The position numbers and the translations under genes are program-made. From Candidatus Cyanaurora vandensis (GTDB taxonomy: Bacteria; Cyanobacteriota; Cyanobacteriia; Gloeobacterales; Anthocerotibacteraceae): a stretch of DNA of 44,033 nucleotides. This document shows positions 18,243-26,853 of this stretch, piece by piece. The notes under the pieces were generated by a model. The model was given only the letters and a program-made list of their open reading frames with translations. It was not told the DNA's origin and made no database searches. The stretch lies in assembly GCF_013285555.1 (NCBI RefSeq), contig NZ_JAAXLT010000053.1, forward strand, positions 1 through 44,033. The letters run 5' to 3'. Positions within the stretch are counted from its first letter, which is position 1. Each line of letters opens with the position of its first letter.

Positions 18243-18560
18243 TCACCGTAGGGCCAAAGCTATGCTCACCCCGACCAATCCCAACCAGACTAGCCAGCCC
18301 CAGGACTGCCGGGGACGATAGGTGAATGGAGGACGAGAGGCTTTACGACTATCGCGGTAGAGCGTGCATTCCGTGGCCTCGGGGTAATTGGGGAGGTCGC
18401 AGGTCTGGTCTAGATGGTAGTGGCAGGTGGCACAGAGGACTTCTCCTACCGGAGCCGTATAGAGATTGACCCCCGGATGACCCCGGGCCTTGAGGACTTG
18501 ACCGCAGGTCGGGCAAGCGGTCTGGGTGACAGGGCGGGTGCCGCAACGGGGACAGACCAT
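18243..18560 (-). CDS. Zinc-ribbon protein with C-terminal membrane anchor
   Basis: The 105-residue protein has a CxxC pair at the start (CPRCGTRPVTQTACPTCGQ, one zinc ribbon) and a second Cys cluster (LCATCHYHLDQTC, then ECTLY). It ends in one membrane helix (WLVWLGLVGVSIALAL). I know this layout from conserved cyanobacterial proteins of unknown role. It follows the quinone-reductase gene by four bases, so it belongs to the fbaB operon. Confidence 0.75.
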   Translation of the reverse strand: MVCPRCGTRPVTQTACPTCGQVLKARGHPGVNLYTAPVGEVLCATCHYHLDQTCDLPNYPEATECTLYRDSRKASRPPFTYRPRQSWGWLVWLGLVGVSIALALR

Positions 18561-18564
18561 CAGT

Positions 18565-19554
18565 TCATGGAACCAAAACTATTTTTCCTATCATAGAACC
18601 TGCTTCTAGGAGACGATGGGCCACGCCAGCCTGGGCGAGGGAGAAGCTATGGCTGACCTGAATTCTAAGCTTGCCCGTATCAAAAAGCTGACTAGCGTGG
18701 GCCAAGAGTCCGGCTTGGTAAGCTTGGACCGCCTTGAGGCCAGCGAGTTGCGGCGTGAGCATAAGGGTGTAGCTAATACGGAGGTTACGACGGCGGGCCT
18801 CCTCCCAGGTAAGGGCGGGGGGTTGCAGGAGCGTAACGCAGTCGCCGTAATAGGTAACGGTACGGAGAGTCTCCCCGAAGACCGCGCCCCCCACCGTGTC
18901 GAGGGCCACATCCACTCCTTGCCCCCCAGTCCAAGCCAGCACTTTTTCAACAAAAGGGGTTTCTTTATAAAAGATAATCTCCTCAGCCCCTAGCCCCGTG
19001 ACGAATTCAGCCGCCGCTCGGGAACCAACGGTGGTGCAAACGCGGGCCTCCCGCAAATGGGCCAACTGTATCGCCAAATGCCCCACGCCCCCAGCCCCGG
19101 CGTGGACCAAGACGCGCATCCGGGTATCGAGTTGGGCGCGGTCATAGAGAGCTTCCCAGGCGGTGATGAGGACGAGGGGCACAGCGGCGGCCTCCTGGAA
19201 ACTCAGACTCGCGGGCTTAGGGGCAAGACAGTGTTCTTCCACAGCGATCAGTTCGGCGTAGTTACCGCCCCCTTGGCCCAAGCCCCCATGACAAAAATAA
19301 ACCGCATCGCCGACTCGGTACCGACGCACCTCCCGGCCCACCGCCACTACCACCCCTGCGCCATCACAGCCCAAGATGGCGGGCATCGCTTCAGGATAAA
19401 AAGTCCCGCGCTGACGTAGTTTTGTATCAATCGGGTTAACGCCCGCCGCCTTAATCTCGACGAGGACCTGGGTGGGTCCGCAGTCTGGGTCGGGGACGGT
19501 TTGCAGTTGCAGATTCTCGTCGCCGCCGGGGGCATTCAGGAGGACAGCACGCAT
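18565..19554 (-). CDS. Zinc-independent alcohol dehydrogenase / quinone oxidoreductase
   Basis: The 329-residue medium-chain dehydrogenase/reductase has an N-terminal GroES-like domain (GVNPIDTKLRQRG, GCDGAGVVVAVG) and a Rossmann domain with the nucleotide loop VLVHAGAGGVGHLAIQLA. The catalytic-zinc cysteine and histidine set is not evident, which favours the quinone oxidoreductase (QOR) branch using NADPH. It lies 27 bases after the aldolase gene. The substrate is unknown. Confidence 0.85.
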   Translation of the reverse strand: MRAVLLNAPGGDENLQLQTVPDPDCGPTQVLVEIKAAGVNPIDTKLRQRGTFYPEAMPAILGCDGAGVVVAVGREVRRYRVGDAVYFCHGGLGQGGGNYAELIAVEEHCLAPKPASLSFQEAAAVPLVLITAWEALYDRAQLDTRMRVLVHAGAGGVGHLAIQLAHLREARVCTTVGSRAAAEFVTGLGAEEIIFYKETPFVEKVLAWTGGQGVDVALDTVGGAVFGETLRTVTYYGDCVTLLQPPALTWEEARRRNLRISYTLMLTPQLAGLKAVQAYQAGLLAHASQLFDTGKLRIQVSHSFSLAQAGVAHRLLEAGSMIGKIVLVP

Positions 19555-19581
19555 GGGTCAGTCCAGCACATCCCCATCATC

Positions 19582-20661
19582 CTAGGCAATGGTCACCTCT
19601 GGCGCGAGGTAGACATCTTGGACGGCATGGAACAGGTCCACCCCTTCCTGAAAAGGTCGTTGGAACGCCTTACGACCCAGGATGAGCCCCGAACCCCCGG
19701 CGCGTTTATTGATGACAGCGGTACGGAGAGCTTCGGCAAAGTCGTTCTTGCCCGAGGCCCCGCCAGAGTTAATTAACCCACTCCGGCCCGCGTAACAGTT
19801 GAGCAGTTGATAACGGGTCAGGTCAATGGGGTGGTCTGTCGTCAGTTCGTTATACATCCGGTCATCGGTCTTGCCGTAGCTCTTCCCTAGAGCCTTGGCT
19901 ACCGCCCCATAGCCCCGGTTGGTCTCGGGGAGTTTTTGTTTGATGATATCGGCCTCAATCGTCACGCCAAGATGGTTAGCTTGTCCGGTCAGGTCAGCGG
20001 CGAGATGGTAGTCTTGGTCCTGTTTGAAATAGGGGTTGCGCAAATAACACCAGAGAATCGTCGCCATACCGTACTCATGGGCCAAGGCAAAGGCTCGACT
20101 CACCTCCTGGAGCTGCCGGGTAGACTCCGGTGAACCAAAATAAATCGTCGCCCCCACCGCCACTGCCCCCAAGTTCCACGCCTGCTCCACCCCAGCAAAT
20201 AGCACTTGGTCATACTGATTGGGGGCACTCAATAGCTCACTATGGTTGAGTTTGGCAATAAAGGGGATGCGGTGGGCATAGCGACGCGCCACACTACCCA
20301 ACACACCCAAGGTAGTTGCAACTGCATTACAATCAGCCGCTAGTGCGAGTTTGACAATATTTTCCGGGTCAAAATACATCGGGTTGGGCCCAAAAGAAGC
20401 CCCGGCAGAATGCTCAATGCCCTGGTCCACAGGCAGGATTGAGAGATAGCCAGTGTGGGCCAGCCGACCCGTACCGTAGAGTTGCTGGAGGCTACGGAGG
20501 ACCTGGGGCGGACGGTCACTAGGGAGCCAAATCCGCTCAATCCAATCGGGTCCAGGTAGGTGCAAGAGTTCTTTCGCCACACGGGCACGATAGCTCAATA
20601 AGTCCTCAGCCTCACTCCCCAACCAAGATTCCAGAGTCGCAACCGGAAGAGCAAGGGTCAT
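19582..20661 (-). CDS. fbaB: Class I fructose-bisphosphate aldolase (FbaB/DhnA type)
   Basis: The 359-residue protein has the archaeal/bacterial class I aldolase features: [24 protein letters not shown], and the Schiff-base segment [14 protein letters not shown], followed by [13 protein letters not shown] and [12 protein letters not shown]. It cleaves or forms fructose-1,6-bisphosphate in glycolysis, gluconeogenesis or the Calvin cycle. The ATG at 20661 has AAGGA six bases upstream. It heads an operon with the quinone reductase and the zinc-ribbon protein. Confidence 0.92.
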   Translation of the reverse strand: MTLALPVATLESWLGSEAEDLLSYRARVAKELLHLPGPDWIERIWLPSDRPPQVLRSLQQLYGTGRLAHTGYLSILPVDQGIEHSAGASFGPNPMYFDPENIVKLALAADCNAVATTLGVLGSVARRYAHRIPFIAKLNHSELLSAPNQYDQVLFAGVEQAWNLGAVAVGATIYFGSPESTRQLQEVSRAFALAHEYGMATILWCYLRNPYFKQDQDYHLAADLTGQANHLGVTIEADIIKQKLPETNRGYGAVAKALGKSYGKTDDRMYNELTTDHPIDLTRYQLLNCYAGRSGLINSGGASGKNDFAEALRTAVINKRAGGSGLILGRKAFQRPFQEGVDLFHAVQDVYLAPEVTIA

Positions 20662-20768
20662 GGTCGTTCCTTAATGACGCTGCTCCCAAGCTAGCCCATC
20701 GCCCAAGAGGTTCCTAACCTAGTAACTGGGGCCACTAGAGACTGACACTGTGGTATCTTAAGAGAACT

Positions 20769-20843
20769 GCGGACGTAATTCAGCGGTAGAATGTCAGCTT
20801 CCCAAGCTGAACGTCGTGGGTTCGAGTCCCATCGTCCGCTCCA
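20769..20843 (+). tRNA. tRNA-Gly (anticodon CCC), CCA encoded
   Basis: The cloverleaf can be drawn by eye: acceptor GCGGACG/CGTCCGC, D-arm with GCGGTAGAAT, anticodon stem TCAGC/GCTGA with loop TTCCCAA (anticodon CCC), T-arm GTGGG-TTCGAGT-CCCAT, discriminator T and an encoded CCA. It begins 107 bases from the divergent fbaB start. Repeats resembling a transposon end begin three bases after the CCA. Confidence 0.95.
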
Positions 20844-20845
20844 CT

Positions 20846-20912
20846 TATACATTGAAAAATTAATTGTCACCTTTGGAAAATTAACGTCCTTCTAAAAAAT
20901 TAATTGTCGTCC
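20846..20912. mobile_element. Candidate transposon end (Tn7-like/CAST V-K type), remnant
   Basis: Right after tRNA-Gly, TATACA (20846-20851) is followed by TTGA and three AT-rich repeats: AAAAATTAATTGTCACC (20855), AAAATTAACGTCC (20877) and AAAATTAATTGTCGTCC (20896). Their TT centres are 21 and 19 bases apart. From memory, the ends of cyanobacterial V-K CRISPR-associated transposons begin with TGTACAGTGACAAATTA and carry TGTCGTC repeats bound by TnsB. They also integrate beside tRNA genes. No transposase, Cas12k or CRISPR array is present here, so at most one isolated end remains. Confidence 0.45.
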
Positions 20913-21103
20913 TTGCAGGGTCGTTTCATTTTAAAGACAGCAAATAGCTAAGTGAGGGCGTAAATGACTGAGGTTTTGGGATTAACGTTACAGGTGTAGA
21001 CAGTGCTGTCGTAGACTTTAGACTGTATCTCTGAGAATGGTTAACTTAGATGCATTAGCCCCGGCTAAAGAACCTAAGCTGATATCAGTCATCGGATGTT
21101 GTT

Positions 21104-21523
21104 GTGAATGCCAAATCTGTCCAGCGTTTTGATGAAGGGTTCAACCGCTACCAAGCTGGGGAGCCTGTGGCAGCCCTGATTCCTCTATTCACCGAACTGA
21201 GCCAACAGGAGCCGGAGGAACAGTCAGTGTGGGTTTGTCTGAGTTGGTTACAACTGTTGGCGGACCAGCCCGAGGCAGCGGTCAAGAGTGCCCGTAAAGC
21301 CGTATTCCTGGATCGTGATAGTGCCCAAGCCCACATCAACCTCATCTTGGGCCTGACTGATAGCAAACAGCAGGGCGTGACCTACCACCGGCAACAGGCG
21401 CGACAGTTGCTGCAACAGTTTCCTGATCAGCGACCGGCAGTCCTTGATAATTTCGCCACGGCCCAGACCCGCCGCCCGGACTGGACGACAGCCCAGACGC
21501 TCCAAGCTGAATTATTCCCTTAA
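21104..21523 (+). CDS. TPR-repeat conserved cyanobacterial protein
   Basis: The 139-residue protein has TPR-like helices (YQAGEPVAALIPLFTEL, SVWVCLSWLQLLADQPEAAVKSARKAVFLD, AQAHINLILGL). It belongs to a short cyanobacterial TPR family I recognise by pattern, ending in RPDWTTAQTLQAELF. The start is GTG at 21104; the nearest ATG frames are closed or shifted, and no strong ribosome site is seen. Its stop overlaps the convergent ferritin-like gene by four bases. The role is unknown. Confidence 0.75.
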   Translation: MNAKSVQRFDEGFNRYQAGEPVAALIPLFTELSQQEPEEQSVWVCLSWLQLLADQPEAAVKSARKAVFLDRDSAQAHINLILGLTDSKQQGVTYHRQQARQLLQQFPDQRPAVLDNFATAQTRRPDWTTAQTLQAELFP

Positions 21524-22185
21524 AATGCCATCGTCGCTGGGATGGCATCGCGGTTGCCGCTGACGTAGAGTCCGACAATCCGGGCCATCGCGCCCACGTA
21601 GGCAAGCTTCTCGCGCCAGACGGTTTTGTAATATTGGCGCAGCAAGTCTGGGTCTTGATCGAATTCTACTTTGAGAGCGGTTCCCAGGTAGTTTACGTGG
21701 TTCTCTTCGTCCGCCAAGAGCCGGTCAAGCAGGTCACGGGTGAGGGTGTCATCACCGAGATAATTCCGCAGCGTCCGCATGTCCTGGGCACCCCTGGTCT
21801 CTGCCACATAGAGTTGGATAAAAAACTGCTGCCAAGGCAACTGCTCATAATCATCGAAAACCCCAGCCGTGTAGGGGTCTTCCACCTCGGCGCGGGGCTG
21901 ATAACCCAACTGTTCGAGGCGTTCTGCGATCCACTTGGCGTGTTTGAATTCATCGGCGGCGTGACGCGCCACCTTGAGTTGGAGTTCACGGGTGGGCATC
22001 CCGGCGACCCGGTGCTTGAGCATCCCCACGGCGAAACTCTCTAACCAATGCAACCGCGCCAGATACTCCGCCTTGAGCTGGGGGGAACCGGCGATCTGAG
22101 CGAAAGCCTGCTGGGCCAGGAAACCGTTGACAAGTTCTTGCGCCTGCTCTAGCGAGGTGACGGCGCGACCGTGGGCAGGACTCAT
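21520..22185 (-). CDS. Ferritin-like di-iron protein
   Basis: The 221-residue helical protein carries the four-helix-bundle di-iron pattern: an early Glu in LHWLESFAVG, then HAADEFKHAKWI (ExxH), a third Glu in YVAETRGAQ and DEENHVNYL (second ExxH). This gives the two ExxH motifs of ferritin-like oxidases, rubrerythrin-type proteins or related hydroxylases. No rubredoxin domain is attached. An oxidoreductase or peroxide-linked function is likely, but the substrate is unknown. It converges with the TPR gene. Confidence 0.8.
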   Translation of the reverse strand: MSPAHGRAVTSLEQAQELVNGFLAQQAFAQIAGSPQLKAEYLARLHWLESFAVGMLKHRVAGMPTRELQLKVARHAADEFKHAKWIAERLEQLGYQPRAEVEDPYTAGVFDDYEQLPWQQFFIQLYVAETRGAQDMRTLRNYLGDDTLTRDLLDRLLADEENHVNYLGTALKVEFDQDPDLLRQYYKTVWREKLAYVGAMARIVGLYVSGNRDAIPATMAF

Positions 22186-22323
22186 ATCGTCACAATTGTT
22201 TTCATAACTTTATTTTATCGTGCTTAGCCCGCCTGGGAAGGGGTTTAGACTTTCGTTAGATTATGAACAGATTAAGAAAGGTTGTCCTCGTGATAGCCTG
22301 AGAGCGCAGGACGGAACAAAACC

Positions 22324-23010
22324 ATGACCCAGACAATCCTGGTGGTCGAGGATGAGGAATTAATTCGGGAAACTGTGGTTTTAAACTTGGAAGATGAAGG
22401 CTACCAAGTCCTCATGTCCGACAGTGGACGCAAGGCCCTCTCGACGATCCGCGAAGCCGAGAATTTAGACCTAATTGTCCTTGACCTCATGTTGCCCCAC
22501 TTGAACGGCCTGGATATGTGCCGTTTGTTACGTAAAGAAGGAAATACTGTACCGATTTTGATGCTCACCGCTAAGAGTGCGGAGCAAGACCGCGTGACGG
22601 GTCTGGAGGCCGGGGCGGATGACTATTTGGCGAAACCTTTTGGGATGCGTGAGTTGATTGCCCGCTGCCGCGCTCTGCTGAGGCGACAACGGCAATTTAC
22701 CCTGGAGCCCATCCCCAACCTGCGCTGCCGCGACATTATTCTGGACCCGGATGAGTGCCGCGTCAGTGTACGTGGCGTCCTAGTTGACCTCTCGCCCAAG
22801 GAGTTCCGCCTGCTCGAACTCTTTATGCGTAACCCGCGCCGGGTCTGGTCACGGGACCAACTTCTAGAGCGAGTCTGGGGACCGGATTTCATGGGCGACA
22901 GCAAGACGGTGGATGTACACGTGCGTTGGTTGCGTGAAAAGTTGGAACATAACCCCAGTCAACCGGAATATCTGGTGACGGTGCGGGGTTTTGGCTATCG
23001 TTTTGGTTGA
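22324..23010 (+). CDS. OmpR/PhoB-family response regulator (SphR-like)
   Basis: The 228-residue protein has a receiver domain with acidic pair E9/D10, phosphoacceptor D54 in IVLDLMLP, conserved Thr in LMLTAKS and Lys in LAKPFG. A C-terminal winged helix follows (LSPKEFRLLELFMRNPRRVWSRDQLLERVWG and VDVHVRWLREKLE). It overlaps the sensor kinase gene (TGATG at 23008-23012). The pairing resembles cyanobacterial SphR/SphS phosphate sensing. No clear Pho box (CTTAACCT repeats) was seen upstream, so the signal is inferred. Confidence 0.88.
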   Translation: MTQTILVVEDEELIRETVVLNLEDEGYQVLMSDSGRKALSTIREAENLDLIVLDLMLPHLNGLDMCRLLRKEGNTVPILMLTAKSAEQDRVTGLEAGADDYLAKPFGMRELIARCRALLRRQRQFTLEPIPNLRCRDIILDPDECRVSVRGVLVDLSPKEFRLLELFMRNPRRVWSRDQLLERVWGPDFMGDSKTVDVHVRWLREKLEHNPSQPEYLVTVRGFGYRFG

Positions 23011-24203
23011 TGTTTTATCTTTTAGTCGGTCTAGTGGGGCTGGTCCTCGGGGCGGTGGGGACGTATCTTTGGTGGCAGAACCGTCTCCAAGTCCTCGTGG
23101 TGGGCGAGCGGATTGAGGGGTTTACGACCCTCGGGCAGTTGCGAGTTTACCTAAGTCGTCAGGGGCAAGACCTCCAGACCTTGACCCAGCAGCTTCAGGA
23201 TAATCAACGTCTACTGGCGGCCCTGCCCCTCGGCTACCTCTGTGTGGGTCCTGATAACCGGGTCCTCTACGGCAACCCGACGGCTTGGCTGCTATTACAC
23301 CGTAAAGAAAGTACCCAGCCGCTACTTCTGGAAGTAGCCCGCTCCTGGGAACTGGATGCCCTCGTGGAAACCACCCGCCGCACCGGGCGGACCCAGGCCC
23401 AGGATTGTAGTCTCTACCCCACTCCCGGCAGTCAACCCGCGCCCCTCCGGGCAACCAGTGTCCCGCTCCAGACCGGGGCGGTCGCGCTCTTCCTCGAAGA
23501 CCGGCAAGAAGCCTTGAACCTCGCCACCCAGCGCGACCAGTGGACCGTGGATGTGGCCCACGAACTGAAGACCCCCCTCACCTCAATCCGCTTGGTCCTC
23601 GAAACCCTAGTTACTCGCGTCGAACCCCGCCACAGCCAGTGGTTAGCCCGTCTACTCAAAGAAGTCATGCGGCTGGCGCAACTGGTGGAGGACTTACTTT
23701 GTCTAAATCAATTCGCCCTCGACCGGACGTTGGCTCTCCAGACTGAACCCTTGGACCTCATCCTTTTGCTGGAAGATAGTTGGGCCGTAATGGAACCGAT
23801 TGCTCAAGTCAAGGGTGTTGGTTTAGCCTACCAAGGCCCGGACCATTTACCCCTAGAAGCCGACCAAGCCTACCTGCGCCGGGTTTTCCTTAACCTCTTG
23901 GACAACGCGATTAAGTTCAGTCCTGCCGAGGGGGTGCTGGAGTTGACCGTGCAACAGTTCCCGAGTTACTTAGAGATTGAAGTGCGCGACCAGGGACCAG
24001 GGTTTCCGGTACAGGACCTAGAGCGGGTTTTTCAACGATTTTATCGAGCGGACCCGGCTCGTTCGCGGCAGACGGGGGGCACGGGGTTGGGGCTAGCCTT
24101 GGTGCGTGAGATTGTCCAGGCCCACGGCGGTCAGGTGCTAGCGGCTAATCACCCAGCAGGCGGAGCACAACTGCGGGTCCAACTGCCCGTACTGGGACCT
24201 TAA
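23010..24203 (+). CDS. Sensor histidine kinase (SphS/PhoR-like)
   Basis: The 397-residue kinase has one N-terminal membrane segment (MFYLLVGLVGLVLGAVGTYLWW), a PAS-like region (about 60-160) and a HisKA domain with the phosphorylated His in DVAHELKTPLTS (about residue 184). The ATPase domain shows N box NLLDNAIKFS, G1 DQGPGF, F box VFQRFYR and G2 GGTGLGLALV. There is no large periplasmic sensor, as in SphS and PhoR. The ATG at 23010 overlaps the response-regulator stop, which makes it preferable to the TTG one codon earlier. Phosphate sensing is a family-based guess. Confidence 0.88.
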   Translation: MFYLLVGLVGLVLGAVGTYLWWQNRLQVLVVGERIEGFTTLGQLRVYLSRQGQDLQTLTQQLQDNQRLLAALPLGYLCVGPDNRVLYGNPTAWLLLHRKESTQPLLLEVARSWELDALVETTRRTGRTQAQDCSLYPTPGSQPAPLRATSVPLQTGAVALFLEDRQEALNLATQRDQWTVDVAHELKTPLTSIRLVLETLVTRVEPRHSQWLARLLKEVMRLAQLVEDLLCLNQFALDRTLALQTEPLDLILLLEDSWAVMEPIAQVKGVGLAYQGPDHLPLEADQAYLRRVFLNLLDNAIKFSPAEGVLELTVQQFPSYLEIEVRDQGPGFPVQDLERVFQRFYRADPARSRQTGGTGLGLALVREIVQAHGGQVLAANHPAGGAQLRVQLPVLGP

Positions 24204-24206
24204 GCA

Positions 24207-24335
24207 GGCCCCTCCACCCCATACCTGACAGGCACAGGCAAGTGGGGGACCAAGGCAAAAAACAGAAGAATGTTCTTAATTCTTGCTTCCCTACCCGGCT
24301 CGCCTGTGCCCGTCAGGGTACGGGGTAGGGGCGGC
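24207..24335. repeat. Foldback intergenic repeat copy 3
   Basis: The left arm (CCCCATACCTGACAGGCACAGGC, in pieces at 24217-24239) and the right arm ending in CGTCAGGGTACGGGGTAGGGG (24302-24335) are imperfect inverted copies about 23 bases long. The centre holds GGGGGACCAAGGC and GAATGTTCTTAATTC. The block order equals that of copy 2 at 8685. It lies between convergent genes and could act as a two-way terminator or be a small non-coding mobile repeat. Confidence 0.65.
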
Positions 24336-24352
24336 TGTGGCAAGATAACTAG

Positions 24353-25576
24353 TCAAGTTTTGACAATCCGGTTAGAAGCTTGCAACACGAACGCGCTTAA
24401 GAGGACGACAAAAGCAGTAGTAAGGATGACCGGGCGCAGCCCGAAGGCATCGGCGGCAACCCCTGCAACTCCGAGGGGCACACTCAGAGCGATATTGACC
24501 AAATTATTCTGGAGACCAAATACTTTGCCGCGCAGTTCTGGGGGGGTCTCCTCCTGGATTACCGTCTGCATGGGTACGCCAACCAACGCCGCTGCCAAAC
24601 CTAACAGGGTACATAAGCTCAGGGCTAACCAAAGGTTGCTGACCAAACCCAGGGCCGCGAGAGTCGAGGCCATCCCCAGGGTTCCCACGAAGGCGAGTTG
24701 GGCGCGGCTGAAACCATGTCCAAACCGACCAACCGCCCATGCTCCCACCGCCATCCCGACCCCCGCCATCGCCAAAAGAAATCCGAATTGTTCGCCCTTG
24801 AGTCCCACACTCTGACCCAGACTCACGGCCAGAACCGAGAGAGCCGCGAAAATTGAGAACAGAACAATTAACTGTACTAAGGCTGCAAATACAGGCCGCA
24901 CTGCCCAGACGTAGGCCAATCCTTCCTTGAGGTCGGTCAATACACTGGTGGCTGACGGGAGTTTGGCTTCCTGCTGTTCGCCCGTCCGCATCATTATCAA
25001 ACATAAAGCTGCTACTAAGTAAGCTCCGCCCACCAACCAATCCCCATGATCTACCCCGACGAGGGCCAAAAGTGGCTCTCCCACGGCAAAACCCAAGATG
25101 ACTGAACCCATCATTGTCGTGGTAAACAAAGAATTCGCCGCCAAAAGATAGGAGCGGTCCAGGATGAGAGGGATCGTAGCAGTCTCCGCCGGGGCAAAGA
25201 ACTGCGTCAAGGTCGAGACTAAAAACGTCAATACCAGCAACACCATAAAGTCCTGGGGCAACACCGATAGGGCTAAGACCAAGAGTCCCCGCCCCACATT
25301 GGTCCCGACCAACATCCACCGTTTCGAGGTCCGGTCCACGAAGACCCCCGCCAAGGAACCAAAGAGAATCGCTGGGACCGAGAGGGCAATGGAGACTGAG
25401 GAGATGAGGGAGTTGAGGTTCCCGCCCTGGCCGAAATAACGACTGACCAGCGCAATCACCAATACATAAAAAATCTTATCGGCTAACTGTGAAAAAACCT
25501 GACCCGCCCACAGGAGCAAGAAATTCCGGTTGCGTAATAAGTCGCCAAACCCCACGGTCGTGAGCGGTTGTTCCAT
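24353..25576 (-). CDS. MFS transporter (DHA3-like)
   Basis: The 407-residue permease has about 12 hydrophobic helices, an N-terminal FLLLWAGQVFSQLADKIFYVL and motif A-like VFVDRTSKRWML. A conserved segment, PELRGKVFGLQNNLVNIALSVPLG, lies before the last helices. It resembles the macrolide-efflux/DHA3 branch often found in cyanobacteria. A substrate cannot be assigned. It is convergent with the two-component pair and lies upstream, in the divergent sense, of no other gene. Confidence 0.87.
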   Translation of the reverse strand: MEQPLTTVGFGDLLRNRNFLLLWAGQVFSQLADKIFYVLVIALVSRYFGQGGNLNSLISSVSIALSVPAILFGSLAGVFVDRTSKRWMLVGTNVGRGLLVLALSVLPQDFMVLLVLTFLVSTLTQFFAPAETATIPLILDRSYLLAANSLFTTTMMGSVILGFAVGEPLLALVGVDHGDWLVGGAYLVAALCLIMMRTGEQQEAKLPSATSVLTDLKEGLAYVWAVRPVFAALVQLIVLFSIFAALSVLAVSLGQSVGLKGEQFGFLLAMAGVGMAVGAWAVGRFGHGFSRAQLAFVGTLGMASTLAALGLVSNLWLALSLCTLLGLAAALVGVPMQTVIQEETPPELRGKVFGLQNNLVNIALSVPLGVAGVAADAFGLRPVILTTAFVVLLSAFVLQASNRIVKT

Positions 25577-25643
25577 GAAAGCCGAATCAAGGAGGGTTAC
25601 TTGTTGAATTATACGAGGTCTGCCCGGTCCCCCGCGCCTAGAC

Positions 25644-26687
25644 CTAGGTCACACGAATCCCTGGCTCCCCCCGCTCACATCGCCCAATCACGCTGGCCCA
25701 AGGAAAGCCCGTCCGGTGGAGTAATTCCAGAACTGCGGGGACCGTTTCCGGCTCCACTGCCAGCAAAAGCCCGCCACTCGTCTGGGGGTCCGCCAAGAGG
25801 AACCGCTCCCACTCGGGTACATTTACAGCGTGAATTTGTGGACTATAGCCCTCCCAGTTACGACGGGCAGCCCCAGGGAAGATGCCTGCTTGCGCCAGTT
25901 CCCGAGCAGTCTCCAGCATCGGGACGGCTGCACGCTCCAAGGTTGCTGTCATCCTCGCGCCCTGCGCCATCGCCAACAGATGCCCCAACAGCCCAAACCC
26001 CGTCACATCAGTCATGGCATGGACCCCCGCGAGGGCTGCCAGTTCAATCCCAGGACGATTCAGGAGCGTCATCACGCTCAAGACTTCAGCGTAGGCTGGG
26101 GCCGTGAGTTGATTTTTCTTGAGAGCCGTAGTCATCACCCCGATCCCCAAGGGTTTAGTCAAGATAAGTTGGTCTCCCGCTCGGGCCGTGCTGTTGCGCC
26201 GCAGTTGATCGGGATGGACTAACCCGGCAACGACAAGACCAAAGATCGGTTCTGGGGCATCAATTGAATGTCCCCCCGCCAATGGAATCCCCGCCCTCTG
26301 ACAGACCTGTTGTCCACCTTGCATGATGCCCTGGATCGCCGTCATGGGTAGGACATTAATGGGCATCCCCAACACCGCCAAGGCCAAAATCGGCGTACCC
26401 CCCATGGCATAGACATCGGAGAGCGCGTTGGTTGCGGCAATCTGCCCAAAGTCCACGGGGTCATCCACAATCGGCATGAAGAAATCTGTGGTCAAAACTA
26501 GGGCCTGTTGGTCATTGAGCCGATACACGGCGGCATCGTCTTTGGTCTCGGTACCCACTAATAGCTGTGGGTCTAGAGGGAGCGGCAGTCCACGCAGGAT
26601 CTCTTGTAATTGCGCCGGGGCAATCTTACAACCACACCCCCCACCGTGGGAATACTCCGTCAGTCGAACCATGCTCACCTCACTCAT
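25644..26687 (-). CDS. selD: Selenide, water dikinase
   Basis: The protein makes selenophosphate from selenide and ATP. The catalytic segment YSHGGGCGCKI is present with Cys where some members use selenocysteine. Conserved DDAAVY, TTDFFMPIVDDP, GGHSIDAPEPIFGL and VTGFGLLGHL blocks follow. The frame is open to an ATG at 26735. I choose the ATG at 26687 (MSEVSMVRLTEYS) because the SelD family starts there and GAGG lies eight bases upstream; ATGs at 26693 and 26666 are alternatives. No Sec machinery or selenouridine synthase gene is in the window, so the consumer of selenophosphate lies elsewhere. Confidence 0.92.
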   Translation of the reverse strand: MSEVSMVRLTEYSHGGGCGCKIAPAQLQEILRGLPLPLDPQLLVGTETKDDAAVYRLNDQQALVLTTDFFMPIVDDPVDFGQIAATNALSDVYAMGGTPILALAVLGMPINVLPMTAIQGIMQGGQQVCQRAGIPLAGGHSIDAPEPIFGLVVAGLVHPDQLRRNSTARAGDQLILTKPLGIGVMTTALKKNQLTAPAYAEVLSVMTLLNRPGIELAALAGVHAMTDVTGFGLLGHLLAMAQGARMTATLERAAVPMLETARELAQAGIFPGAARRNWEGYSPQIHAVNVPEWERFLLADPQTSGGLLLAVEPETVPAVLELLHRTGFPWASVIGRCERGEPGIRVT

Positions 26688-26853
26688 TTTCATGGCCTCG
26701 TCCTCAGCCAGTGCCGGACCTCCTAGGCCAGCCAATTCTGTTTGAGACCGTTACTCCCTAGACAGTCCACTAACTGATAGCGTTTCTGGAGGAGGTCCAG
26801 TGCTTTGAGGGTCACAGCGTTTCTTGTCTTGCTTGCAGTGTAGCAAGTGGCCC

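Noticed and set aside
20846-21103. A complete CAST or Tn7-like transposon
   Set aside because: No Cas12k, TnsB, TnsC, TniQ or CRISPR array is found in the window, and no second end was seen before the TPR gene. Only a solo end can be proposed.
22186-22323. Pho box upstream of the SphR-like regulator
   Set aside because: I looked for tandem CTTAACCT-like repeats and saw none convincing; phosphate control therefore rests only on protein similarity.
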